From contig JAGCSP010000072.1 of NCBI GenBank assembly GCA_017964105.1, positions 1-12,909 of the forward strand: a DNA stretch of 12,909 nt, written 5' to 3'. The translations under genes were made by a program, and so were the position numbers. Source of the DNA: Clostridia bacterium. Lineage in GTDB: Bacteria > Bacillota > Clostridia > Christensenellales > UBA1242. Below the pieces are notes generated by a model. The model saw only the letters and a list, made by a program, of their open reading frames with translations, made no database searches and was not told where the DNA came from. Shown piece after piece: positions 1 to 7,243 of the stretch. The stretch's first letter is position 1. The number at the start of each line of letters is the position of its first letter.

Positions 1-2
1 TA

Positions 3-1394
3 GATACAAATGGATTGAAAAAAGATATTCAAAATAAAATTGATGAACTTGACAACAATATCAAAAAAACTGAAGATCAAGTTAAAAATGGTTATCTATC
101 ACAAGATGATTTGGATAAGTTGAAAGAAATCAGAGCAAAATTGGAAGCAGACAAAGAAACTGTTTCTGATCCTTCTAAAATGGATGAAATGTATTCTAAT
201 ATTATCCAAGGAATAATTAAGCAATCTAAGAGTAATGCAGCATATAAAAAGATTGAAGCTGTAATCACAAAAGCAATCAAAAGTAAACATGGGGAATTAT
301 CTCCAAGTGAAATTGTTGCAGCAATTAGAAATGAGCGTATTAATGGAAAACCTGTAGTAGAATACTATTTACAAAACGAAGGTAAGAATATTGAAACATT
401 AAAAACTGTAGGTATCATTTCATCAATTCCACCTGTGTCAGGCTATAATAAGACTGACAAACAAATTGGTGATGTTATTAAGGGCACAAGAAGCAAAGAA
501 TTAACTAGTGAAGAATTATTAAATGTATATGGACCATTAATTGGAAGAAATTATTCTAATATACGTAAGTTTGCTGATCCAAAAAATTTACCAATAGAAT
601 ATATAGCACAACATTTAAATAATGACTACGCTTTGTACAATAGGAAATATGGTCAAATTACAGATGGAATAGCGTCAGTAGTTGGGGATTTAAAAATCTA
701 TAATAGTAAAGTTGGAGACAAATATAAATCTCACTTTGAAAGTGAAAGAGCTATTTTCAGAGAAGGTGTTGTTCTTATAACTAGAGCAATGATTAAAGAA
801 AATGCCAAATCAGATAAACCACAATTGTTATCTATTGAGCAAGTTGGTGAACAATACATTAGTAAAATTATTGGTGCAATGGGTTTAGAATTATCTAAAA
901 CAGAAGTTGATAATATTATTACTGAATCAATAAATGTTATAACTGGTTCTGACAATACAAGAACACATGATGCTTTTGTAAAAGAATTAATTAATTCTGG
1001 TACAGAATATAATAAAAAAGATCCTACTAAAAATCTAAATCCAAGTGAATGCACATATCAACTAGTTCAAGACACTGTGCTTAGATGTGAACAAACATTA
1101 GATGCAGCTGCATTAACATCACAAACTGCCTATCATGATGCTTGTGTAGCAAATTATTCTAAACTTTTAACACTTTTATCTAAAGAAGATTTAGAAAGCT
1201 TGCCAAATGAACAAAAATTAATTTTAGATACTCTTTTTGAAAAAGATTCTGCTGGCAAATATATTAAAAAAGATACTGGCTTTGTATTTCGTGATGAATT
1301 TAAAGGATTTAACGAAAAAGAGTTGGCTTTGAAAGTAATTTATGCCGCAGAATTTATTGAAACAGATCAAAAGTGCGCAAATTACAACAGTTAA
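3..1394 (+). CDS. Large hypothetical protein, N-terminal part (5'-partial; probably continues in the next frame)
   Basis: The reading frame is open to the left edge, so the true start lies outside the window; the first possible start inside is a TTG at 15 with no ribosome binding site. I recognise no family. The visible product is hydrophilic and rich in Lys, Glu, Asn and Ile, with no signal peptide or membrane segment, which suggests a cytoplasmic protein. The first 50 or so residues have heptad-like charged/hydrophobic spacing typical of a coiled coil. The rest looks mainly helical. The frame ends at TAA 1392-1394, just after codons for Cys-Ala-Asn-Tyr-Asn-Ser, which do not resemble the preceding helical sequence. 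The frame that overlaps it from 1373 continues the same Lys/Glu-rich helical character, so the two most likely form one gene broken by a one-base shift in the A run at 1369-1372. Confidence 0.6.
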   Translation, partial: DTNGLKKDIQNKIDELDNNIKKTEDQVKNGYLSQDDLDKLKEIRAKLEADKETVSDPSKMDEMYSNIIQGIIKQSKSNAAYKKIEAVITKAIKSKHGELSPSEIVAAIRNERINGKPVVEYYLQNEGKNIETLKTVGIISSIPPVSGYNKTDKQIGDVIKGTRSKELTSEELLNVYGPLIGRNYSNIRKFADPKNLPIEYIAQHLNNDYALYNRKYGQITDGIASVVGDLKIYNSKVGDKYKSHFESERAIFREGVVLITRAMIKENAKSDKPQLLSIEQVGEQYISKIIGAMGLELSKTEVDNIITESINVITGSDNTRTHDAFVKELINSGTEYNKKDPTKNLNPSECTYQLVQDTVLRCEQTLDAAALTSQTAYHDACVANYSKLLTLLSKEDLESLPNEQKLILDTLFEKDSAGKYIKKDTGFVFRDEFKGFNEKELALKVIYAAEFIETDQKCANYNS

Positions 1395-2446
1395 GAAAAA
1401 ACCCTTTACTAAATAGGTCAGAAATAAGTAAAATCAAAAAAGAATTAAAGTCAAAACATGAAGCAGAAAAAGAAGCGAAAGCGCCTAAAAAGAATAAAGC
1501 CATGTCTACAAAACCTACTGCTGCATGTTGGAGTAGTCCAAAAGCACAACTCAAATTTTATGAAGGTTTGTTGGATAGTATTTACAAATATCAAAATGCA
1601 GTTGCAATGGGTCTTATTAAACCTACAGTAGCTGCTCCATTTGATGCAAAATCATTGGCAGAGGAAACAGAACAAACAAAAACAAATCTTGTTACAATGA
1701 AGGAAATTCTCGAACGTGAAGATAAGGTTGACAAAATGAAATATTCCGTCATGTTTGGATTGGAACGTGATGTTGTTTTGCAAGAAATGAAATCTATTTT
1801 GGGTGATAGAATTAACGATGATAATGTTGCAAAAGTTTTAAAAGATAGCCGTATGAGCTTTACGAAATTACAAACTGAACTTGGTTTAACTGATGAACAA
1901 TTGTCAAAACTAAACAAATTGACAGGCGCATATCATAAGTTACAAGTTATTTTAGGTGGAAAATCAGGTTCTGAAGATGTAAAGAAAGACGTTTTGGGTA
2001 TGTATGATCCAGATAAAGCTAATTTGGAACTTAGAGAAAATCAAGAGGAGTATGATGCAGTATTTGGTGTTGCCAAAGGACTTGATGGTTCATACCTATA
2101 TGAATATAAAGAAGTAGCCGAAGTTGTTGTTGACATGGGCCTAGAAGAAAAAGATTTATTAAATGAAAGTGGTGAAGTAAAATCTATCGACGAAGTGGTT
2201 CAATTTGCTGAAGCTTTAGGTAAGTCGCCAGAAGAAATTGAAAGACTAAAGAAATTGCAAAAAATGTTGCAACAAAAAATGCTCTCCAACTTTGAATCTA
2301 CTTATTCTATGACAAACAGTAGCAATATGAATAAGCAACATGAAGAACATATAAATGAAACACCAACTAATGATACTTCTTCCACCAATGCACAGGAAAC
2401 TGGTTCACAAGCAACAAGTGAAGATGAAAATGAATTGAGTAGATAA
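1373..2446 (+). CDS. Large hypothetical protein, C-terminal part (frame-shifted continuation of the preceding gene)
   Basis: This open frame overlaps the previous one by 22 nt in the -1 frame. Its first possible start, GTG 1373, has no Shine-Dalgarno sequence, and the next, ATG 1502, has none either. Independent initiation is therefore poorly supported. Adding one A to the AAAA run at 1369-1372 joins the two frames into a protein of more than 800 residues. The product starts with a very basic Lys/Glu helix (about residues 1-45), continues as an acidic helical region with no transmembrane segment, and ends after about residue 305 in a low-complexity tail rich in Ser, Thr, Asn, Gln and Glu, which is probably disordered. 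No catalytic motif or known family is recognised. No terminator is visible before the next promoter at 2473. The alternatives are a real frameshift mutation, an assembly or sequencing indel, or programmed -1 frameshifting. Confidence 0.6.
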   Translation: MRKLQQLRKNPLLNRSEISKIKKELKSKHEAEKEAKAPKKNKAMSTKPTAACWSSPKAQLKFYEGLLDSIYKYQNAVAMGLIKPTVAAPFDAKSLAEETEQTKTNLVTMKEILEREDKVDKMKYSVMFGLERDVVLQEMKSILGDRINDDNVAKVLKDSRMSFTKLQTELGLTDEQLSKLNKLTGAYHKLQVILGGKSGSEDVKKDVLGMYDPDKANLELRENQEEYDAVFGVAKGLDGSYLYEYKEVAEVVVDMGLEEKDLLNESGEVKSIDEVVQFAEALGKSPEEIERLKKLQKMLQQKMLSNFESTYSMTNSSNMNKQHEEHINETPTNDTSSTNAQETGSQATSEDENELSR

Positions 2447-2472
2447 AACGTATAAAAAATTAGATTATTGTA

Positions 2473-2501
2473 TTGAATAATAAAAACAATTGTGATACAA
2501 T
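2473..2501 (+). promoter_or_regulatory. SigA-type extended -10 promoter for the 83-residue orphan gene
   Basis: TTGAAT (2473-2478) and TACAAT (2496-2501) are separated by exactly 17 bp, and TGA directly before the -10 box gives an extended -10 element. The predicted RNA start is near 2508, about 28 nt upstream of the ATG at 2536. Confidence 0.65.
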
Positions 2502-2535
2502 ATGCATGTATAAAACCTTGCTGGAGGAAAAATCA

Positions 2536-2787
2536 ATGGCAAAAAATACTAATATATATAAGTTTGAGATAATGGAACACATAATTTGTGCAAGAGAATT
2601 TACTACAAAAGAAGAAGTTGTAGAGCTTGCAAAAAAGATGAGTGAAATTGCTCAAGCAAATCCAGAATATTCTGATGAAATCAAACAAGCATTTCAAGAT
2701 GCATACAGAGAGATTGATGAAGAATTAACTCTTGGCAATTTGCAAGAGATTAAGAAAATTATCGAAAGCCAAAATAATGAAGAATAA
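2536..2787 (+). CDS. Small conserved-looking hypothetical protein, 83 aa
   Basis: The start ATG at 2536 is chosen over an upstream in-frame TTG (2473). A strong GGAGG (2523-2527) lies 8 nt before the ATG, and the TTG is itself part of the -35 box. The product is acidic and helical, with a short N-terminal stretch of alternating hydrophobic residues (Tyr-Lys-Phe-Glu-Ile) and then amphipathic helices rich in Glu, Lys and Ala. It has one Cys, no signal peptide and no membrane segment. I recognise no family. The gene has its own promoter and a strong terminator, so it is transcribed alone between the large orphan gene and holB. In B. subtilis small genes (yaaQ/darA, yaaR) precede holB, but I see no clear resemblance to either. 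Confidence 0.8.
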   Translation: MAKNTNIYKFEIMEHIICAREFTTKEEVVELAKKMSEIAQANPEYSDEIKQAFQDAYREIDEELTLGNLQEIKKIIESQNNEE

Positions 2788-2788
2788 G

Positions 2789-2816
2789 AAATACACCCAT
2801 ATGGGTGTATTTTTTG
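2789..2816 (+). terminator. Rho-independent terminator after the 83-aa gene
   Basis: A perfect 24-nt palindrome at 2789-2812 (centre CCCATATGGG) is followed by a T run to 2815. It begins 2 nt after the stop codon. The A-rich 5' arm and T-rich 3' arm are the usual shape of an intrinsic terminator. Confidence 0.9.
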
Positions 2817-2838
2817 TGCGAAGTTGGCGTGTATTAGG

Positions 2839-2867
2839 TTGTGAAAATAGTAATTTTTTGTTACAAT
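2839..2867 (+). promoter_or_regulatory. SigA-type extended -10 promoter for the holB operon
   Basis: TTGTGA (2839-2844) and TACAAT (2862-2867) are 17 bp apart, with TGT just before the -10 box. Transcription would start at about 2873-2875, only 2-4 nt before the holB ATG at 2877, which implies an almost leaderless mRNA. Confidence 0.65.
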
Positions 2868-2876
2868 TAGTGTGTT

Positions 2877-3827
2877 ATGAAATTATTTGATTTGTATAAC
2901 AATTCGCATGTGGCAACTATTGTGTCGCATGATGTGATAAACAATATGATAAACCATAGCTATATGCTAGTGTCGTCTGACACATATTTAGTGCGCGAAT
3001 ATGCAAAATATGTGGCAAGTGCTTTTTTGTGTAAATCAAATGATGCTCCTTGTGGTAATTGCAATGTTTGCAAACGCATAGAGCATGGTAATTATAGTGA
3101 TGTGATAGTTTATCCAAAAGATAACAAAAACATAATGACAGAGGATATAAATAGTATTGTACTAGATGAAGCAGTATTGCCATTTGAGAGCGATAAAAAA
3201 GTATATATATTATATGATTTTGATAAAGCCACAGTGCAAGCTCAAAATAAGTTGCTTAAAACTTTGGAAGAACCAAATAAAAGCACAATATTTATTCTTA
3301 CTGCAAGCAATATAAATAACGTGCTTCCTACAATTAGATCTAGGTCAAAAAAGATTGAAGTTGGTGTATTAGATGATGGTGTAATAAAAGATTATTTGAT
3401 TAGCGATGGTGTAGATGCATTTACTGCAGAACTTGTATCAAGTCACTCATTTGGCAACCTTACATATGCATTGTCACACACTAAAAATATTAGCGGCAAA
3501 GAAATAATAGTTCTTGCTAAAGATATTTTTAATAATCTAAAAGATTCTAGCATGGTGCTAGAGTATTCAAATAAGTGTTTAAAATACAAAGATAATTTAG
3601 AAGACTTAGTAAGCCAAATGATGATATGTGTGCAAGATATAGCACGTATTTGTGCTACAAATGGAGAATCTAGCGAATATAATGTTGGCTTATATAATTT
3701 AAAATCGTTAGAAGCAATTTCTTCACTATGTGAAGAAGCAATTAAAAAGAATAATGCAAATTGTAATCCAAATTCAATAATTGATGGATTATTGCTAGGA
3801 ATATTGGAGGCAAGATACAAATGCTAA
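2877..3827 (+). CDS. holB: DNA polymerase III subunit delta' (clamp loader)
   Basis: The product is 316 residues and resembles the delta' subunit of the DNA polymerase III clamp loader, which with delta and tau/gamma loads the sliding clamp onto primed DNA. The N-terminal AAA+ domain has a zinc-binding cysteine cluster (C52, C59, C62, C65, CGNCNVCKRI). It also has the conserved LLKTLEEP stretch at 126-133 and a degenerate SRC-like motif, SRS, at 155-157. As expected for delta', the Walker A P-loop is missing: the matching region around residues 30-40 has no GKT. The C-terminal third is helical and divergent. The start has no Shine-Dalgarno sequence, but starting here gives the usual family N-terminus. 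It overlaps ricT by 7 nt and is first in the operon. The holB-ricT pairing is typical of Bacillota. Confidence 0.93.
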   Translation: MKLFDLYNNSHVATIVSHDVINNMINHSYMLVSSDTYLVREYAKYVASAFLCKSNDAPCGNCNVCKRIEHGNYSDVIVYPKDNKNIMTEDINSIVLDEAVLPFESDKKVYILYDFDKATVQAQNKLLKTLEEPNKSTIFILTASNINNVLPTIRSRSKKIEVGVLDDGVIKDYLISDGVDAFTAELVSSHSFGNLTYALSHTKNISGKEIIVLAKDIFNNLKDSSMVLEYSNKCLKYKDNLEDLVSQMMICVQDIARICATNGESSEYNVGLYNLKSLEAISSLCEEAIKKNNANCNPNSIIDGLLLGILEARYKC

Positions 3828-4648
3828 AAACCACAGGTGTAAAATTTAATGAAAATGGCAAAGTATATTACTTTGAGTATATGCAAGGATTGAATAAAGG
3901 CGATAATGTTGTGGTAGACACAGATAATGGCCATGAATTAGCAATTGTGGCATATCCTGAAAAACAAATTGAAGATGACAAGATTGATGGAAAATTAAGT
4001 AAAATATTGCGTGTTGCTACAGATAAGGATATTGAGAAAATTCAATCGCTTAGAGCAAACAAAAAAGAAGTTATTTCTAAAGCTACTGAACTTGTAAATA
4101 AATACAAGTTGGACATGAAAATTGTGGACGTTGATTATACTCTTGATAGTAGTAAAACCACAATATTCTTTGTTTGTGAAGACAGGGTAGATTTTAGAGA
4201 CTTGGTAAAAGATTTGGCGGGCATGCTTAAAACAAGAGTAGAACTTCGTCAAATTGGCGTTAGAGATCATGCAAAACGCATTGGTGGTATTGGCGCATGT
4301 GGCAAAGAATGTTGCTGCTCACAATACCTAAATGATTTTGATAAGGTTAGTGTAAAAATGGCAAAAACACAAAATTTGTCATTGAATCCAACAAAGATTA
4401 GTGGAACATGTGGCAGATTGATGTGTTGCCTTGCATTTGAAAACGATTATTATGCAAAAGTTTCTGAAAAAATGCCAAAGATAAATAGTTATGTATCCAC
4501 ACCAAAAGGTAATGGAGAGGTTGTATATAACGATTTACTAAAAGAAATGGTGTCAGTAAAACGCGAAGTTGGTGATGGTGTTGTTATAGACACATTTGCA
4601 CCAAATGAAGTAAAAGTATTACAAGGAAAAGCGCATGAAAAAAAATAA
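3821..4648 (+). CDS. ricT: RicT/YaaT, PSP1-domain Fe-S protein of the Y-complex
   Basis: The product is 275 residues and belongs to the PSP1/YaaT family. In B. subtilis RicT forms a complex with RicA and RicF that carries [4Fe-4S] clusters, works with RNase Y in mRNA maturation, and affects sporulation, competence and biofilm formation. The family's central region ends in a conserved stretch, GVRDHAKRIGGIGACG. The cysteines are clustered at 160, 164-166 (CGKECCC), 197 and 202-203 (CGRLMCC), the expected Fe-S ligand region. The ATG follows GGAGG (3806-3810) with a 10-nt spacing and overlaps the holB stop, so translation is likely coupled. The partners RicA and RicF are not in this window. The gene product ends with a basic tail; no membrane segment is seen. 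Confidence 0.93.
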   Translation: MLKTTGVKFNENGKVYYFEYMQGLNKGDNVVVDTDNGHELAIVAYPEKQIEDDKIDGKLSKILRVATDKDIEKIQSLRANKKEVISKATELVNKYKLDMKIVDVDYTLDSSKTTIFFVCEDRVDFRDLVKDLAGMLKTRVELRQIGVRDHAKRIGGIGACGKECCCSQYLNDFDKVSVKMAKTQNLSLNPTKISGTCGRLMCCLAFENDYYAKVSEKMPKINSYVSTPKGNGEVVYNDLLKEMVSVKREVGDGVVIDTFAPNEVKVLQGKAHEKK

Positions 4649-5288
4649 TTTAGTGCACGCAGATGAGCGTTTGGATGATTTAGAATTAAATGATTTAATG
4701 ATAATCCAAAATTCAAGTGAATATTTGTTCACATCTGATTCTGTTGCCCTTAGTAATTTTGCAAAATGTAAATCGGGTGATATGATAGTAGAACTTTGTA
4801 GTGGCAGTGGTGTAATTGGAATTTTGATGAACGAAAAATATAAACCAGCGCAAGTGCACATGGTAGAACTACAAAAACATTTGGCAGATATGTGTGAAAG
4901 AACACTTGAATACAATGGCACAAATAATATAGTTGTGTACAATAGGCCATTGCAAGATTTTGCAAAAGAATTTGGATATAATAAAGCAGATGTTGTAGTT
5001 GTAAATCCGCCATACAAATGTACAGGAAACAAACAAAGTGAAAAGCAAAGCATAAATATAGCAAAGCATGAAATAAAAGTTACTTTGGATGAAGTAATAT
5101 GTGAAGCACACAAATTGCTAAAATTCGGCGGAGCATTTTACATGGTAAATAAAATTGAAAGATTGACAGATATAATGTGTACCATGAGAAAATATAGTAT
5201 TGAGCCTAAAACAATTAAATTGCTATCAAATTCTGTGCTAATCTCAGGAATTAGCGGTGGCAAAAGTGGAGTAAAGGTAATAAAATAA
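4635..5288 (+). CDS. TrmN6-type SAM-dependent tRNA (adenine37-N6) methyltransferase (YabB), C-terminally short
   Basis: The product is 217 residues with a Rossmann methyltransferase fold. It has an SAM-binding motif I at 53-62 (ELCSGSGVIG), an acidic residue after strand 2 (VELQ, 77-80) and the NPPY catalytic motif of N6-adenine methyltransferases at 124-127. Family members (E. coli YfiC/TrmN6, B. subtilis YabB) methylate A37 of a tRNA, though the exact substrate here is inferred. The usual family members are about 240-250 residues; this one stops soon after the GGKSG segment and lacks the expected C-terminal strand and tail. Its TAA overlaps the rsmI ATG by one base, leaving no room for a missing tail. 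The ATG follows AAGG (4623-4626) and overlaps ricT by 14 nt. yabA and yazA, its neighbours in B. subtilis, are absent. Confidence 0.85.
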   Translation: MKKNNLVHADERLDDLELNDLMIIQNSSEYLFTSDSVALSNFAKCKSGDMIVELCSGSGVIGILMNEKYKPAQVHMVELQKHLADMCERTLEYNGTNNIVVYNRPLQDFAKEFGYNKADVVVVNPPYKCTGNKQSEKQSINIAKHEIKVTLDEVICEAHKLLKFGGAFYMVNKIERLTDIMCTMRKYSIEPKTIKLLSNSVLISGISGGKSGVKVIK

Positions 5289-6088
5289 TGTTATATATAG
5301 TGGCAACCCCAATAGGTACTTTGTCAGAAGTGACTTATAGGGCAATAGAAATTTTAAAAGGTGTAGATTATATAGCTTGTGAAGATACACGCACAAGTAA
5401 AGTTTTTCTTAATCACTACGAGATTGACAAGCCACTTGTGTCATACCACAAATAAAATGAATTATTCAGTCTTGATAAAATAGTGGCTGATTTAAAAAAT
5501 GGAAAGAATATAGCATTGATTAGTGATGCAGGCATGCCAGGAATTAGTGACCCGGGCAATGTGCTTGTAAACAAACTAATTGAGTGTGGATTGCCATACA
5601 CTGTTGTATCTGGACCTAGCGCCTGCATTAATGCATTTGTTCTATCTGGATTTGAAACCCCATTCACATTTGTTGGATTTTTACCAGATAAAAATGGTGA
5701 CAAAGTAAAAGCATTACAAGAATATAAAACATATAAATCAACACTCATATTCTATGTGTCACCACATGATTTGGTGGAGACATTAAGCACTATGCATAAC
5801 GTTCTTGGCAATAGGAAAATCTGTGTCGTACGCGAACTTACAAAGAAATTTGAAGAAGTATATTTTACCACCTTGGCAGATGGGTATGGTAGTGTATTAA
5901 AAGGAGAATTTGTTGTAGTTGTTCAGGGGTATATGGAAGAAAACAACGACTTATTGTCAAAAAGTGTGGTTGAACACGTTAAATATTATATTGATAATGG
6001 GTTTAGCAAAAATGAAGCAATCAAACTTGTGGCAAAAGAAAGAAAGCAAAAAAAGGATGAGATATATAAACAAGTTTTAGATTTGTAA
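5288..6088 (+). pseudogene. rsmI: 16S rRNA (cytidine1402-2'-O)-methyltransferase RsmI with an in-frame TAA
   Basis: The frame starting at ATG 5288 encodes an RsmI-type tetrapyrrole-methylase-fold protein of 266 sense codons. It shows VATPIG (residues 5-10), CEDTRTS (31-37), SDAGMPGISDPG (79-90) and the C-terminal helix-turn-helix segment (about 225-266). RsmI makes the 2'-O-methyl group on C1402 of 16S rRNA in the decoding centre. A single TAA at 5453-5455 (codon 56) interrupts the same frame inside a well conserved stretch, SYHK-stop-NE, where homologues have one residue. Homology resumes at once on the far side, so there is no frameshift. The next possible start, GTG 5483, has no ribosome binding site and would lose the SAM-site N-terminus. 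The gene is therefore broken, or contains an assembly base error (for example CAA read as TAA). The stop of the upstream gene overlaps this ATG (TAATG). Confidence 0.85.
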
Positions 6089-6096
6089 AACCAAAG

Positions 6097-6125
6097 GAGT
6101 AAACTAATAATGTTTGCTCATTTTT
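6097..6125 (+). terminator. Probable intrinsic terminator of the holB-rsmI operon
   Basis: GAGTAAAC (6097-6104) pairs with GTTTGCTC (6112-6119), 8 bp including one G-U pair, with a 7-nt loop. TTTTT follows at 6121-6125. It lies 8 nt after the rsmI stop. The opposite-strand version has a C-A mismatch and no good T tract, so it is a weaker terminator for spmB. Confidence 0.6.
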
Positions 6126-6627
6126 ATATTATTTTGCATATATTGCATGCCACAATTGCACCAACAAAATTAGATAGTAGGGCAATATAAATCATTAGTC
6201 CAAATTTTTTCACTTTTGTTTTTGCAAAGTACACACTGCTTACAAAAAATATTGCTTCGCTACTGCCAACAATTGCGCATGCCGACCGAGTAATATAGGA
6301 GTTTGGCCCATATGTACAAATAATTTGTTCGAGTACGGCAATGCTTCCGCTTCCACTAAATGGTTTTATTAATATTAGTCCTATCACTTCATTTGGTATG
6401 CCAAATATATTGAATAATGGTTGTAACATGTTTGCGAGTATTGTGTTTAGATTAGATGCACTAAAAACTTCAATCATAACAAACACGGCAATAATATATG
6501 GAAGGGTGGATAATACTAACTCACATGCGCTTTTGCCACCAAACACAAATGTATCATATACGTTTACATTTTTGTAAATGGCATATAAAAGTAGTGCAAT
6601 AATCATTATAGGAATAACGTAACTCAT
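6124..6627 (-). CDS. spmB: Spore maturation protein B
   Basis: The product is 167 residues, hydrophobic, with several membrane segments, and matches the SpmB family (nucleoside-recognition/Gate domain). Visible family features are the N-terminal membrane helix followed by YDTFVFGGK (about residues 24-32), the LIKPFSGSGS segment (about 86-95) and the later YGPNSYITR stretch. SpmA and SpmB are inner-membrane proteins needed for proper spore core dehydration in Bacillus and Clostridium. The start ATG (minus strand, 6627-6625) overlaps the spmA stop as ATGA, and AAAAGGA lies 7 nt upstream, so it is translated from the spmA mRNA. The 3' end is convergent with rsmI, with only 35 bp between the two stop codons. 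It implies a spore-forming lineage or ancestry. Confidence 0.93.
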   Translation of the reverse strand: MSYVIPIMIIALLLYAIYKNVNVYDTFVFGGKSACELVLSTLPYIIAVFVMIEVFSASNLNTILANMLQPLFNIFGIPNEVIGLILIKPFSGSGSIAVLEQIICTYGPNSYITRSACAIVGSSEAIFFVSSVYFAKTKVKKFGLMIYIALLSNFVGAIVACNICKII

Positions 6628-7190
6628 GGTGTATTCCTTTTTTTTATTTTAAAATAGAGTTTTGTCAAAGTAATTCCACAAATAGTGCTAGATAGAGTTG
6701 CAATTAGAGTGGGCAATATTATATTTGAGCTGTTGCTAGCACCATGAGAGATTAGTAGTCCAATCACTGTGGTTGGAATTACTTCTAATGAAGTAACATT
6801 TAAAATAAATAGCATTGCCATTGTAGAGGTAATGTATTTGCTGCCACAATCTAATTTTTGTATTGCACTAATTCCAGATGGAACACAGGCATTGCCCATG
6901 CCAAATATATTTGCTGTAATATTTACAGCAATATCGCCTTTTGCATGACCAACATTGCCAAAAAGTTTATTTATTATTGGCGACATTATTTTTTGCAACT
7001 TTTTATCTAAACCACAACTTTGAACAATGTTTAGTATGCTTAGCCACACAGTATAAATTGCAAGTAGCCTTATTGATAAGTTTATGGCCTTAGTAGAGCC
7101 GTTTACAAATGTTTCTAGCACACTTTGTGGTGATGTGATGGTCAAAATTATTGTTCCAACTAGTAAAATACTTATAAAAATCAAATTCAT
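6624..7190 (-). CDS. spmA: Spore maturation protein A
   Basis: The product is 188 residues with four or more membrane segments. It carries SpmA signatures: the conserved FGMGNACVPSGISAIQKL region (about 96-113) and the LNVTSLEVIPTTVIGLL segment (about 130-146), then a basic C-terminus. It is the partner of SpmB in spore core maturation. It is the only gene here ending in TGA, because the stop forms an ATGA overlap with spmB. No Shine-Dalgarno sequence precedes the ATG. A TATAAT box on the minus strand at 7204-7199 lies so close that the RNA would start within a few bases of the start codon, but no good -35 box accompanies it. In B. subtilis spmAB is expressed under a sporulation sigma factor; I could not identify such a promoter with confidence. 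The pair lies opposite in direction to the flanking housekeeping genes. Confidence 0.93.
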   Translation of the reverse strand: MNLIFISILLVGTIILTITSPQSVLETFVNGSTKAINLSIRLLAIYTVWLSILNIVQSCGLDKKLQKIMSPIINKLFGNVGHAKGDIAVNITANIFGMGNACVPSGISAIQKLDCGSKYITSTMAMLFILNVTSLEVIPTTVIGLLISHGASNSSNIILPTLIATLSSTICGITLTKLYFKIKKRNTP

Positions 7191-7196
7191 ATTGCA

Positions 7197-7243
7197 ATAT
7201 TATATTTGTGTGATTTATATTTTTATTCAAAAAAATATAATAT
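7197..7243. repeat. 11-bp inverted repeat between spmA and metG
   Basis: ATATTATATTT (7197-7207) is the exact reverse complement of AAATATAATAT (7233-7243), with a 25-nt gap. Each arm contains a TATAAT on one strand. The sequence is very A+T-rich, so chance is possible. The 110 bp between spmA and the metG promoter/leader holds nothing else that I can identify. Confidence 0.4.

Noticed and set aside
2473..2535. An upstream TTG start extending the 83-aa protein to 104 residues.
   Set aside because: The TTG is the -35 box of the promoter, and the ATG at 2536 has a well spaced GGAGG.
4619..5113. Long minus-strand open frames opposite ricT, trmN6, metG, ksgA and others.
   Set aside because: They lie opposite genes with clear family motifs, have no ribosome binding sites, and read as Cys/Phe/Tyr/Leu-rich low-quality protein typical of antisense shadows.
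5483..6088. The downstream part of rsmI as a separate functional gene starting at GTG 5483.
   Set aside because: There is no ribosome binding site, and the product would lack the conserved N-terminal part of the methylase fold; the sequence before the GTG is still RsmI-like.
6093..6190. AAAGGAG followed 10 nt later by ATG (6110), opening a 26-codon frame after rsmI.
   Set aside because: The same bases form the hairpin and T run of a probable terminator, and the frame runs antisense into spmB. It resembles no protein I know. It could be the remnant of a displaced gene start, but that is not supported.
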